Shown: positions 23,052-30,977 of the stretch, piece by piece | How the letters are laid out: every line of letters begins with the position of its first letter | Numbering within the stretch: position 1 is the first letter of the stretch | Origin: Polyangium sp. 6x1 | GTDB taxonomy: Bacteria; Myxococcota_A; Polyangia; Polyangiales; Polyangiaceae | DNA length: 36,337 nucleotides | NCBI RefSeq assembly: GCF_029946515.1 | Contig: NZ_JARZHH010000092.1 | Location: 1-36,337, forward strand | Direction of reading: 5' to 3' | Notes under the pieces: generated by a model | What the model was told of the DNA's origin: nothing | The model's input: the letters and a program-made list of their open reading frames with translations, nothing else | Databases searched by the model: none | Program-made: the position numbers and the translations under genes

Positions 23052-25205
23052 TCACTTGAACTTGACGGCGGCCGTCTTCGTCTCGCCGGCCTTCACCGTC
23101 ACGCTCACCGTCTGCTTGCCCTTGTCGGGGTGGATGAACGTCACGGTGTGCGTACCGGCGGGCACGCTGACGCCGACCTTGGGCGTGCTGCCCAGCGGAC
23201 GACCATCGAGCACGACCTTCGAGACCGGGATCGAGTTGATGTTGAGCGTGCCGTTGCCGGTGGCCGGCGGCGGCGCCTTGTCACCACCCGACGACGTCGA
23301 CGCCGTCGAGGACGTCCCGCTCGACGTCGAGCCCGTCGAACCCGTCGAGCCCGAAGCCGAGCCCGTCTCGCTGGCCGAGCCGCTCGCCGAACCGCTCACC
23401 GAGCCGCTGGCCGAGCCACTCGCAGACGCGTCGTTCGACGGCGCCTTGCCCGGCTCGTACAGCGTGATGCGGATCTGCTTCTCGGCGAGGCCGTCGTCGA
23501 AGGCGAGGTCCTGCGTGAAGTCGTCGAGGCCCTTCTTCGTGGCGACGAGCTTCCAGCCGGCCGTGGGATCCAGCTCGATCTTGACGGGCTGGTTCTTCCA
23601 CTCCTTCTCGGGGATCTTCTTCTCTTCCTTCTTCGCGTTGACGAGCTTGACGGCCGCGCCCTCGGTCGCGAGCTCCAGGATGATCTGGCCGCGCAGCACC
23701 TTGAGCTTGATCGGGCCGATCTCCTTCAGCTTGCCGGCCTCGATGTCGACCGACTGCTCCATCCGGTCGTAGCGATCGCCAGCCTCGAACTTGAGCTTGT
23801 GCGAGCCGGCCGTGATGTCCTTCAGCTCGACCGGGAGCACGCCCTTCTCCGTGCCGTCGACCCACACCTTCGTGTTCGGCGTCGCGGCGAGGATCTTCAG
23901 GCCCGTCACGTTCGCGTTCGCCGTCGCAGGCGCCGACGACGTCGAGGGCGCAACGCCACTGGTGTCGAGAGTGACCATCACCGGCGTCTCTTTGCCGGCC
24001 TCGACCGTGGCGGACACCTTCTCGTCCTTGCCGAGATCCGAGACGATCACGCGCACCGTCTTCTCGCCGGGGCCGAGCTCGGAGACCACGCAGGGCGTCG
24101 TGTCGCACTTCTTCTGGCCGTCGACGAAGATCTCGGCCTTGCTGATCGGCGCGCCCTTCGCCTGGATGTCGATCTTCAGCGAGCCCTTCTTGGGCATGAG
24201 CATGAAGACGCCGAGGCCGATGACCGCGACGAGCGCGACGACGCCGAGGAGGATGCCGATCTTGCTGCCGCCGGACGAGGCCGCGGGCTGCGCGGGCATC
24301 CCGATCAGATCGGCGCGCGGGCGGACCTGGGTCGGCTCGGAGCGCGCCGTCATCGGCATCTGCGAGGGCGGCATCGAGGGAAGCGGCACCACGCCCGCGG
24401 AGGCGAGCGTCGTGGCCACGCCGGCCTGCTGGGGCGGAGGCATCGCGGCGCCGGGCGGCAACGTGCCGAGCGTCGGGATTGCAGCCGGCGGAGGCGGCAG
24501 CGGCGCGGGGCGCGCAGATCCACCCGAGCCGGAGAGCAGGGCCGCAGCCGCGCTGCTCATGGGAGGCATGCCTGCCGCGGGGCGCGGGCCCGTCGGGTGC
24601 GGATCGCCCTTGCTCGCGTCGAAGACGTGGGTCGACTCTTCTTCGTCGTCCCAGTCCATGTCGACGGCCTTGCCACCGGGGCCCACCTTCGCGGGGGCTT
24701 CAGCGGCCGGCGCGCCGGGAGGCGGCGGCAGCGGCACCGGCGCGACGGCGGCTCCGGGCGGCGGAGGCAGCGCCGACGCGGGGGAAGCTCCGGGCGGCGG
24801 CGCGGGGGGCATGGGAAGAGGCATCGACGCGGCGGCTCCGGGCGGCGGCGGCAGCGGGATCGACGCGGCGGCTCCTGGAGGCGGCGGCAGCGGCACCGAC
24901 GCGGCGGCTCCCGGAGGCGGCGGCAGCGGCATCGACGGCGCTGCGCCGGGGGGCGGCGGCAGGGGCGTCGCGATCCGCTGCGAGGGCGCCCCTGGGGGAG
25001 GGGGCAGCGCGCTCGGGGGCGGGGGCAAGGGTCCGCCGCTCCCGGGTGGGGGCGGAAGGGGAACGGGCGCGACCCCGCCGAGCAGCGTGCTCTTGCGGGC
25101 AGCGCCCGAAGGGGGCGGCGGCACGAGTCCTGGCGTGGTGCTGCGAGGAGCCTTCTTCGCCAGCCCCTCGAAGACGTCCAGATCGCTGCCCTTATCATCG
25201 GCCAT
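23052..25205 (-). CDS. Polyproline / PEGA-domain membrane protein
   Basis: A 717-residue protein with four zones. Residues 1-310 form a cytoplasmic, Pro/Gly/Ala-rich region containing tandem 12-residue units of the type ASxPLPPPPGAA and a conserved-looking acidic patch WDDEEESTHVFD. A single membrane helix lies at about 315-338. Outside it, three PEGA-like beta domains are visible (starting near 340, 432 and 652), each with the x-V-x-V/F-V-D-G-x core such as AEIFVDGQKK, VWVDGTEKG and VVLDGRPLG. A Ser/Gly/Thr-rich linker (about 593-640) precedes the last. PEGA domains are surface or periplasmic binding modules. The GAGGAG site upstream supports the ATG. A link between a cytoplasmic proline-rich hub and the envelope is inferred. 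Confidence 0.85.
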   Translation of the reverse strand: MADDKGSDLDVFEGLAKKAPRSTTPGLVPPPPSGAARKSTLLGGVAPVPLPPPPGSGGPLPPPPSALPPPPGAPSQRIATPLPPPPGAAPSMPLPPPPGAAASVPLPPPPGAAASIPLPPPPGAAASMPLPMPPAPPPGASPASALPPPPGAAVAPVPLPPPPGAPAAEAPAKVGPGGKAVDMDWDDEEESTHVFDASKGDPHPTGPRPAAGMPPMSSAAAALLSGSGGSARPAPLPPPPAAIPTLGTLPPGAAMPPPQQAGVATTLASAGVVPLPSMPPSQMPMTARSEPTQVRPRADLIGMPAQPAASSGGSKIGILLGVVALVAVIGLGVFMLMPKKGSLKIDIQAKGAPISKAEIFVDGQKKCDTTPCVVSELGPGEKTVRVIVSDLGKDEKVSATVEAGKETPVMVTLDTSGVAPSTSSAPATANANVTGLKILAATPNTKVWVDGTEKGVLPVELKDITAGSHKLKFEAGDRYDRMEQSVDIEAGKLKEIGPIKLKVLRGQIILELATEGAAVKLVNAKKEEKKIPEKEWKNQPVKIELDPTAGWKLVATKKGLDDFTQDLAFDDGLAEKQIRITLYEPGKAPSNDASASGSASGSVSGSASGSASETGSASGSTGSTGSTSSGTSSTASTSSGGDKAPPPATGNGTLNINSIPVSKVVLDGRPLGSTPKVGVSVPAGTHTVTFIHPDKGKQTVSVTVKAGETKTAAVKFK

Positions 25206-25408
25206 GTTCAGCCACTCCTCGACAGAATGCGACGTTACGCCGCGGACGACAGAAACCCCTTTCGCACATCTCGCGCGACGCGAGTAGAGGGTCGATGGGG
25301 CTGTCGTGACCGCAGGTGCTCAGGCGGGAAAACCGAGACACACCTAGCCTAGCCGCGCTTGGCGTGCATCGCGAGTTTGTTCACGTAGTTCCGCGGAGTT
25401 CGTTGCTT

Positions 25409-25535
25409 GGTCCCGAGGGGGACGCCTCGCGTCCCCCTCTCGTCCGGGCAAAGCCCGGCCGATTCACCCCTTCGGTCCCGAGGGGGACGCCTCGCGTCCC
25501 CCTCTCGTCCGGGCAAAGCCCGGCCGATTCACCCC
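25409..25535. repeat. Two direct copies of a 62-bp double-hairpin element
   Basis: Copies at 25409-25470 and 25474-25535 are identical and separated by TTC. Each holds two hairpins: an 11-bp stem GAGGGGGACGC / GCGTCCCCCTC with a CTC loop, and a 6-bp stem CCGGGC / GCCCGG with an AAA loop. The copies lie in the 379-base space between two minus-strand genes, where no gene is seen. They look like a dispersed REP/BIME-type intergenic element; as an array of four hairpins just after the upstream gene's stop, they may also end its transcript. Confidence 0.85.
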
Positions 25536-25584
25536 CTGGAGGGAAGCTCGCTTCGCGATCTTCCGTGCCTCGAAGGGCGCCTTG

Positions 25585-28263
25585 CTAGTTGGCCCCCCCC
25601 TCGGCGGGGTCCTTCTGGGGCTTCTTGAAGTAGCGGATCCGCTTCTGCTGGAGCGGGTACCACGTGCTCATGGGCACGATGGGCGTGTCTTCCAGGATGC
25701 GGCGGCCGCCGGGAGCGTCGGCGCGGGTGAGGCGCACCGCCGTCGGGCCCTGCGGCGGGTGGACGGCGGCGCCGGCGAGATCCGTGTCCCCGCCGAGCGC
25801 CAGCGCGAGCGGCTTTCCGAGGAGCAGCCGCGTGCTGCACCCCGCGTTCTTCAGGAGCGTGTCGAGCGCCTTCGCGTCGGCCGCCGAAGCGCCTTCCGGC
25901 GTCACGAGCTCGACGTAGAGGAGCATGCCGTCCTTGTCGTTCACGCCGACGGCAGCGGCCGCGACCGCGGCGTTCGGCGAGCCCGTCGCGAGGCGAATCG
26001 CGCCTTCGACAGGCGGCTCCGCGCCGATCGCGAACGCGCCGGCCGAGGCCCACAGCGACGCCGCGCCTGCGTCGGCCGCGCCCGCGTCGAGCACCGCGAC
26101 GGTCTTGCCGGCGCTCTGCCCTGTCGTCTTACCAGCCATCACCGTGCGTGGATCGATCTTCACGACGCGCGCCTTGCGATCGGGCCTGGCCGCGTCGATG
26201 CGCAGCTCCGTCGTCGCGAGCGCGTACGGAAAACCATGCTGCGGCAAGCCCTTGACGCGCCACTGTCCTTCGCCGTCGACGGGCGGCTGCGCGACGGGCG
26301 CGAGGCCCGCGCCGGGCAACACGTTGCGCAGCGTCATGTAGAAGAAGTCGCGCGCCTCGCGCTTGATGTAGCGCGGGAAGTTCATGAGGCCCATGCCGCG
26401 GATGAAGCGCCTGCCGCGGAACTTCCATCCGTCGATGCCGGAGACCGTGCCTTCCGACTCCCAGTCGTACTGCAAGGGCCTGCCGAGCGGATCCATCTCG
26501 CCTTCGGGCGCGACCTTGTAGAACTCGAGCCCGCTGTGGCCCGCGTTCATGTCGAGCGCGATGCCGTACGAGCAGCGCGTCTGGATCATCGCCTGCGCGA
26601 GCCCCTCGGGGCCGAGGTCCGCGCCGTAGAAGTACGCGACGAACTTCTCCTTCGTCAGGCAGATGCCCGTGCGCACCGTGTGCGTCTTGTCCGCCCAGCC
26701 AGGCGGCGTGCCGCCCCACCACGTGCGGTTGTACGGGTTGAACTTCTCGTCGAGCACCATGACCGTCATGTTCTGCCGGTACGACAGCACGTTCGGCGGG
26801 ATGCTCTGATCCTCGGGCCAGCTCCCGAACGCGGTCGATCCATCCCGCAGCACGGCGACGGTCGCGCCGTACGGCTTCGGCGGCAGATAGACGACGCCGT
26901 CGGCCATCATGCCGAACTCGCCATGCAGCGCCTGGAAGCCTGCGTTCGAAGCAGCGACGACGCGCTCGAGCACCGCGGGATCTCGCGGGATGAGGCCGGG
27001 CCCGGCCTCGCCCGTCGCGCCCTTCGGCTCGACCGTGCCGGCCATCATGTGGAGCTCCACCTGACGCGGATCCCAGACGACGATGAACACGCGCGTCGTC
27101 TTGCGCGAGCGATCGGGGCGCATGTACGTCGTGACGAACGCGGGCGGCAGGCCCTCGATCCTTCGAATGAACGGATCCTTGTCCTGCGCGTTCCACTGCC
27201 CCTCGCCGGGCAGCGCGGGCGTGATCCAAGGTTCGAGCGGCACGGGCGGCCAGCCGATCTCGGGGTCGGTCGGCATCGTGCGCGTGGGCGCTTCGAGCGT
27301 GGTTTGTCCGAGGTCCTCGGCGATCGCATCGGCCGCGGCCTGCTCGCCGCCCATGCTCTCCTTCTGCCGCATGACGACCTCGAGGCCCGCGAACGCGACG
27401 GCCTTGATCGTCTGCATCGCCTCGTCGCCGATGACGTCACGCACGCGATCGACCGACCACGTGACGACGTTGCCAGGCCGCGCGATCTCCCCACTCTCGT
27501 GCGAGAGCCACGCAGGCAACGTCGCGGGCCCGTCGAGCGGCACGCGCGCCTCGCGACCTCCATCGCGCACGACGAGCCCCGCTTCTTCGAGCGCGCATCG
27601 CACGTCACGCGCGGGCGCCTCGCCTTCCTTCGCCTCGGCCTCTTGCTCTTGCGCGGCGCCTTCGCCTTCGCTCTCGCCGAGCGTGAACGTGCGCTTGCCG
27701 ATGCCGCCGAGCTGCCCCGTCTCCTGCGCGTTCGTGAGCGCGTTCTGCAGCCGCTCGACGCGCGTCCAGCCCTCGGTCGCGAGGGCTTGTCCCGAGAGGT
27801 CGAAGACGTGCACGGTGGGATGGCTGCCGGCGATGAGCGGGCTCGACACGTAGGCCAGGCGCTCGCCGCGAACCGCAGGCCGCGACTCGTCCGCGCCGCT
27901 CGTCTCGGTGAGGTTGTACGCGCCGCCGACGTCGAGGAGCACGCCTTCGGGCGAGAGCTCGGCGTGCACGAGGAAGAGATCGTTCGGCTCGCCTTGCGCA
28001 GGCGCAGCGCGCACGACAGCGCGGCTCTTCGCGCCGAGCGCGCCCCAGACGCCGCGCGGGGGATCGATCCAGGCCACGTCGTCCGCCGTGAGCACGAGGC
28101 CCTGCGACGCGAGCGCGGAGGCGAGCGCGGTGGACCTGTCCTTCGCGCCGAGGTTCGGCACGCCGCGGGGGACGAGCGTCGCGAGCGCTGCAGCGCCGAG
28201 CACGGTGAGCGCGACGTGGCGGCGTCCTTGTCGGACGAGGGTGGAGAGACGGGAGGTGGCCAT
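25585..28263 (-). CDS. Large exported phosphodiester-glycosidase-like (NAGPA/DUF2233) protein
   Basis: An 892-residue protein with a charged N-terminus and one hydrophobic segment (about residues 18-34) that should export or anchor it. The middle part resembles the phosphodiester glycosidase fold (NAGPA, DUF2233): SNAGFQALHGEFGMMADG (about 435-452), DGSTAFGSW, RTGICLTK, and YGIALDMNAGHSG (about 565-577), placed like the N-G-x-F and D-G-G-x-S blocks of the family, though not identical. Known relatives cut GlcNAc-1-phosphodiester bonds. The 350 residues before and 300 after show no familiar domain; residues 160-180 are rich in Glu/Ala. The ATG at 28263 is chosen because it starts the signal sequence. 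The upstream space carries a hexamer repeat. Family assignment is moderately sure; substrate unknown. Confidence 0.75.
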   Translation of the reverse strand: MATSRLSTLVRQGRRHVALTVLGAAALATLVPRGVPNLGAKDRSTALASALASQGLVLTADDVAWIDPPRGVWGALGAKSRAVVRAAPAQGEPNDLFLVHAELSPEGVLLDVGGAYNLTETSGADESRPAVRGERLAYVSSPLIAGSHPTVHVFDLSGQALATEGWTRVERLQNALTNAQETGQLGGIGKRTFTLGESEGEGAAQEQEAEAKEGEAPARDVRCALEEAGLVVRDGGREARVPLDGPATLPAWLSHESGEIARPGNVVTWSVDRVRDVIGDEAMQTIKAVAFAGLEVVMRQKESMGGEQAAADAIAEDLGQTTLEAPTRTMPTDPEIGWPPVPLEPWITPALPGEGQWNAQDKDPFIRRIEGLPPAFVTTYMRPDRSRKTTRVFIVVWDPRQVELHMMAGTVEPKGATGEAGPGLIPRDPAVLERVVAASNAGFQALHGEFGMMADGVVYLPPKPYGATVAVLRDGSTAFGSWPEDQSIPPNVLSYRQNMTVMVLDEKFNPYNRTWWGGTPPGWADKTHTVRTGICLTKEKFVAYFYGADLGPEGLAQAMIQTRCSYGIALDMNAGHSGLEFYKVAPEGEMDPLGRPLQYDWESEGTVSGIDGWKFRGRRFIRGMGLMNFPRYIKREARDFFYMTLRNVLPGAGLAPVAQPPVDGEGQWRVKGLPQHGFPYALATTELRIDAARPDRKARVVKIDPRTVMAGKTTGQSAGKTVAVLDAGAADAGAASLWASAGAFAIGAEPPVEGAIRLATGSPNAAVAAAAVGVNDKDGMLLYVELVTPEGASAADAKALDTLLKNAGCSTRLLLGKPLALALGGDTDLAGAAVHPPQGPTAVRLTRADAPGGRRILEDTPIVPMSTWYPLQQKRIRYFKKPQKDPAEGGAN

Positions 28264-28430
28264 GCAGCGGTGGGGTTTGGGGCGTAGGTCGCTGAAGGCG
28301 AGCCGGAGCCCCAAGTGTCGACAGAACGCTCGAAGCCGATGGGACCTGCCCAACGCCGGAAAGGCGCGGAGCGGCGCGGCAATATCATCGGTGAGGCGGA
28401 AGGGCCAACGTTTCGTCGGAGGGCGGAGGC

Positions 28431-28478
28431 GGGAGCGGGAGCGGGAGCGGGAGCGGGAGCGGGAGCGGAAGCGGGAGC
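28431..28478 (+). repeat. (GGGAGC)8 hexamer microsatellite
   Basis: Eight tandem GGGAGC units, seven perfect and one GGAAGC. It lies between the end of the unknown gene at 28490 (-) and the start of the large exported protein (-), in the region that would be the latter's upstream leader or promoter. On the minus strand it reads GCTCCC, the same hexamer family seen at the right end of the window. Confidence 0.85.
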
Positions 28479-28489
28479 GGCTCTGGCGT

Positions 28490-29245
28490 TCAGCCCTCGT
28501 TCGTGGACGATTTGCCTCGTTCGGCCTTCGATGCCCGATGGGCCGCGATTCGCTGTTCTTCCAGGGTGTCGAGATAACCGAAAATCTGGGCGTCGATGTC
28601 CGCGGCGAGCGCCGGGTTGCGCTTCGCTTCACGGGCGATGGCCCTGCGAAGGTCGTTGAGGATCCCGACGGTCTCGGACCGAAGGACCTGCGCATTCTTG
28701 CGCGTCGCAGCGTTCACGTCGGCGCGTTTGCTGAGCAAGACGGAAAGGTCCTGCCCGGCCGCGACGAAGACCGCTGCCCAGTCGTAAAGCGTGCCACCGC
28801 CGGCGATCTGGAAAAGCTTCAGATCGGCCTCGAGCTTCCCGAGCTCCTCCTTGCGCGCATTCGCAGCAGCAGCCTCATCCGCGTAGCTCTCCTGAAGCGC
28901 GCCCAGCGTGGGAATGAAGGCCTCGCGGATGCGGCGTGCAGCGTCGACGATATGGGGCGGAAGGTTCTGCACGCGGAAGTAAGCCTCGGTCATGTGCCAA
29001 AGCCCCGTGCCGAAGCCGTCATGCTCGTCGTCCTTCGAGGCGAGTTCCTCGCTCATGGGCTTTCCGCCCACGAGGGCCTTCGGCAAGGCATCAATCGCGT
29101 TCCGCTGGAACACGAGGACGTCCTCCTGACCCACGCCAGCCTTGGTACTCGTAAGGGCCGCGTGTCGCTTGGTGAACAGATCGGCGAGGCCGACGCTGAG
29201 ATCGGTGAGATTGAAAACGGAGAAGGGACGCATGGGCGGACGCAT
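28490..29245 (-). CDS. Unknown helical protein
   Basis: A 251-residue cytoplasmic protein without a signal peptide or membrane segment. It is mostly helical, with charged heptad-like stretches (around residues 110-150, AAAANARKEELGKLEADLKL, and 175-215) that may form coiled coils, and a Lys/Ser-rich C-terminus. The N-terminal part has a VGLADLFTKRHAAL segment. I recognise no family. Start is uncertain: ATGs at 29284, 29245 and 29233 are all in frame and none has a clear ribosome site; 29245 was taken as the middle choice. Coding is supported by uninterrupted frame and strong GC3 bias. It faces a small lipoprotein gene across a divergent space of 116 bases. Confidence 0.68.
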   Translation of the reverse strand: MRPPMRPFSVFNLTDLSVGLADLFTKRHAALTSTKAGVGQEDVLVFQRNAIDALPKALVGGKPMSEELASKDDEHDGFGTGLWHMTEAYFRVQNLPPHIVDAARRIREAFIPTLGALQESYADEAAAANARKEELGKLEADLKLFQIAGGGTLYDWAAVFVAAGQDLSVLLSKRADVNAATRKNAQVLRSETVGILNDLRRAIAREAKRNPALAADIDAQIFGYLDTLEEQRIAAHRASKAERGKSSTNEG

Positions 29246-29361
29246 CGTTGATCTTACGCCAAACGCTTGGACCGCCCCCCGCATCTGGATTTTTAAGGAC
29301 GGACATCAGCACCTTCTCACTGGAGCCTCCCGCCGTCTCCTTCTAAGGTACACTCTAGGTC

Positions 29362-29514
29362 ATGCGATGGCTGGCCTCGGCTGCTCTAGCGACGGTAATC
29401 ATGGCGGCGTGCAACGGCGCCGACAACAATGGGAGCTCGACGACTTCGTCGGATAGCTCCTCCGGTCCCGACGCGTCCTCCGGCCCCGACGGGTCCTGCC
29501 GGGCGCCGTGCTGA
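29362..29514 (+). CDS. 50-residue predicted lipoprotein (intact or truncated)
   Basis: A short reading frame: Arg then a hydrophobic run (RWLASAALATVIMAAC) ending in a good lipobox, then a Ser/Gly/Asp linker with two SSSGPD-type units and a CRAPC end. Lipoprotein genes in this genome style have such linkers before a folded domain, so this could be the N-terminal remnant of a longer gene, with an early stop after CRAPC, or a genuine small secreted lipopeptide with a disulfide. A TACACT box sits 8 bases before the ATG, which would give a leaderless message. No ribosome site is seen. Confidence 0.45.
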   Translation: MRWLASAALATVIMAACNGADNNGSSTTSSDSSSGPDASSGPDGSCRAPC

Positions 29515-29608
29515 GCGGAGCGAGGCATGGCGCACCGTCATGCACCACCCGCTTGTTGTGCCGCAGGGTCTTGTCTGGGCGCCCGCAGTTGCCGAGAGCG
29601 AGCCACGC

Positions 29609-30436
29609 TTACCGTGGCGAAGCCCCCGGCCACTCAGAGTATGAGTGCAGCAGCGTGAGGCAAGCCGCCTCATCCCCTTTGTCACAGAGATTCCGGAAGA
29701 GTTCCTTCGCGCGTGTATCGTCTCTGGGCACACCCCGACCCTCGGCATACGCGACCCCGAGATTGAAGCAGCCCGCTGCCTCCCCACCGTCGCAGCCTTT
29801 GCGGTAGAGTCCCGCGGCGCGCGTCTCGTCCTTGGTCACACCCCGGCCTTTCTGGTACAGGCGTCCGAGGTTCACGCAGCCGGCCGCGTTCCCACGGTTG
29901 CAGGCATTGCCAAAGAGTTCCACGGCGCGCGCCGCGTCCTTGGCCGAGCCCCAGCCTTCCTCGAGCAGGAAGCTGAGGCTCACGCAGCCGGCTGCGTTCC
30001 CGCGGTTGCAGGCATTGCCAAAGAGTTCCGCGGCGCGCGCCTTATCCGTGGCTAGGCCCCGGCCGTCGGAGCCCCAGCCTCTGTCGAGCAGGTGTCCGAG
30101 GCTCACGCAGCCGTCCGCATTTCCGCGGTCGCAGGCCTTACCAAAGAGTTCCGCGGCGCGCGCATCGTCCCCGGGGAGATCTCCTCCAGACGTGTACATC
30201 ACGCCCAGCGCATGGCAGTCGGCAGCGGAGCCCGCCTCGCAGCTTTTGCTCAGCCAGATGGCACCCGAATCGGCTTCCATGGCGGTCACGGGCGGAGATG
30301 CTGGGGCGCAGGCGTTGCACCAGGCCGCGAGCGCCACGAAGCACGACCAGGACACTGCAAACAGGTATCGATTGCCCTCGCGCTCCGCGGGACTGCTGCA
30401 CTTCTTATAGCGGCGCACAACAAGAAACTTCCTCAT
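29609..30436 (-). CDS. Sel1/Hcp-like cysteine-repeat lipoprotein
   Basis: A 275-residue protein with a signal sequence (RYLFAVSWSCFVALAAWCN) and a probable lipobox LAAWC, then six Sel1-type helical repeats of about 36 residues. Each repeat carries a C-x7-C pair, as in KACDRGNADGC, NACNRGNAAGC and KGCDGGEAAGC, and most share L-G-x-L/Y-x-x-G-x-G-V. This Cys-bridged form is that of the Helicobacter Hcp proteins, whose repeats are locked by disulfides outside the cytoplasm. Sel1/Hcp proteins usually bind partners; some Hcp members bind penicillin. Middle repeats are nearly identical at DNA level, a sign of recent duplication. The start is uncertain (ATG 30436 or 30445, or GTG 30418 with a GAGGAAG site). 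Confidence 0.85.
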   Translation of the reverse strand: MRKFLVVRRYKKCSSPAEREGNRYLFAVSWSCFVALAAWCNACAPASPPVTAMEADSGAIWLSKSCEAGSAADCHALGVMYTSGGDLPGDDARAAELFGKACDRGNADGCVSLGHLLDRGWGSDGRGLATDKARAAELFGNACNRGNAAGCVSLSFLLEEGWGSAKDAARAVELFGNACNRGNAAGCVNLGRLYQKGRGVTKDETRAAGLYRKGCDGGEAAGCFNLGVAYAEGRGVPRDDTRAKELFRNLCDKGDEAACLTLLHSYSEWPGASPR

Positions 30437-30977
30437 ATCCGGCATCACACCACAGCAGCACGGCGGACAACCTCCACGCCGCACCGCCCTCCCGAGCACG
30501 GCGCCAAGCGCGACGCCGCCCCACCGACATCGAGCGCACCGACCTCCTGGGCCCTCTCCACCGCGTCGCAAAGGCACTCGCATCTACCCCTGCGCATCGC
30601 CGCATCCCTGCGGTCTCCTCTCCTCCTCCATACTTCCAGATCCGACCACCTCCACGGTCCCAGCCAACACGCTCCACCGGCCACCTGTCAACCCAGGCGG
30701 CCGCCTCGAGCGCTCAAACATGAAAGACACCGGACCACCCCGCCCCCACTCGACCGTCACAAGGCGGGGGACGTCCGCATTCACGAGTTTCGCGCCGGGG
30801 CCCTGGGGCGGATCAGCCTCGAGCGCCCTGACGACGGGTGACGCTCCTCGCCGGCGACGGTGTGATCGCGCGAGAGATCGGTGGCCTCCGAGGGAAGAAT
30901 CGGCTACCCGACACGCATCACTCCGCTCGGACGCGTCCCTACCCTGGGTCGCCCCTCGAGCACGGGATCAGAGACGA
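30437..30977. other. Long intergenic stretch without a clear gene
   Basis: About 540 bases between the Sel1 protein (-) and the Imm49-like gene (+). No reading frame here has convincing start, codon bias and protein-like composition. One short piece near its right end, on the + strand (about 30761-30841), has coding-like third positions and reads like a C-terminal tail (KAGDVRIHEFRAGALGRISL...), so it may be a gene remnant. Both promoters of the flanking genes should be here. Confidence 0.5.

Noticed and set aside
25409-25535. CRISPR-like array
   Set aside because: Only two identical units with a 3-base gap and no spacers; no cas genes are present. It is a direct duplication of a hairpin element.
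29645-30410. Plus-strand frames with repeated HTPAFL / GIAKEF units opposite the Sel1 protein
   Set aside because: The repeats merely mirror the Sel1 repeats of the minus strand; there is no start signal, and the minus-strand protein has clear Sel1/Hcp motifs.
30584-30784. Minus-strand reading frame between the Sel1 and Imm49-like genes
   Set aside because: Gly/Arg-rich, no ribosome site and no protein-like pattern; it looks like chance open frame in GC-rich DNA.
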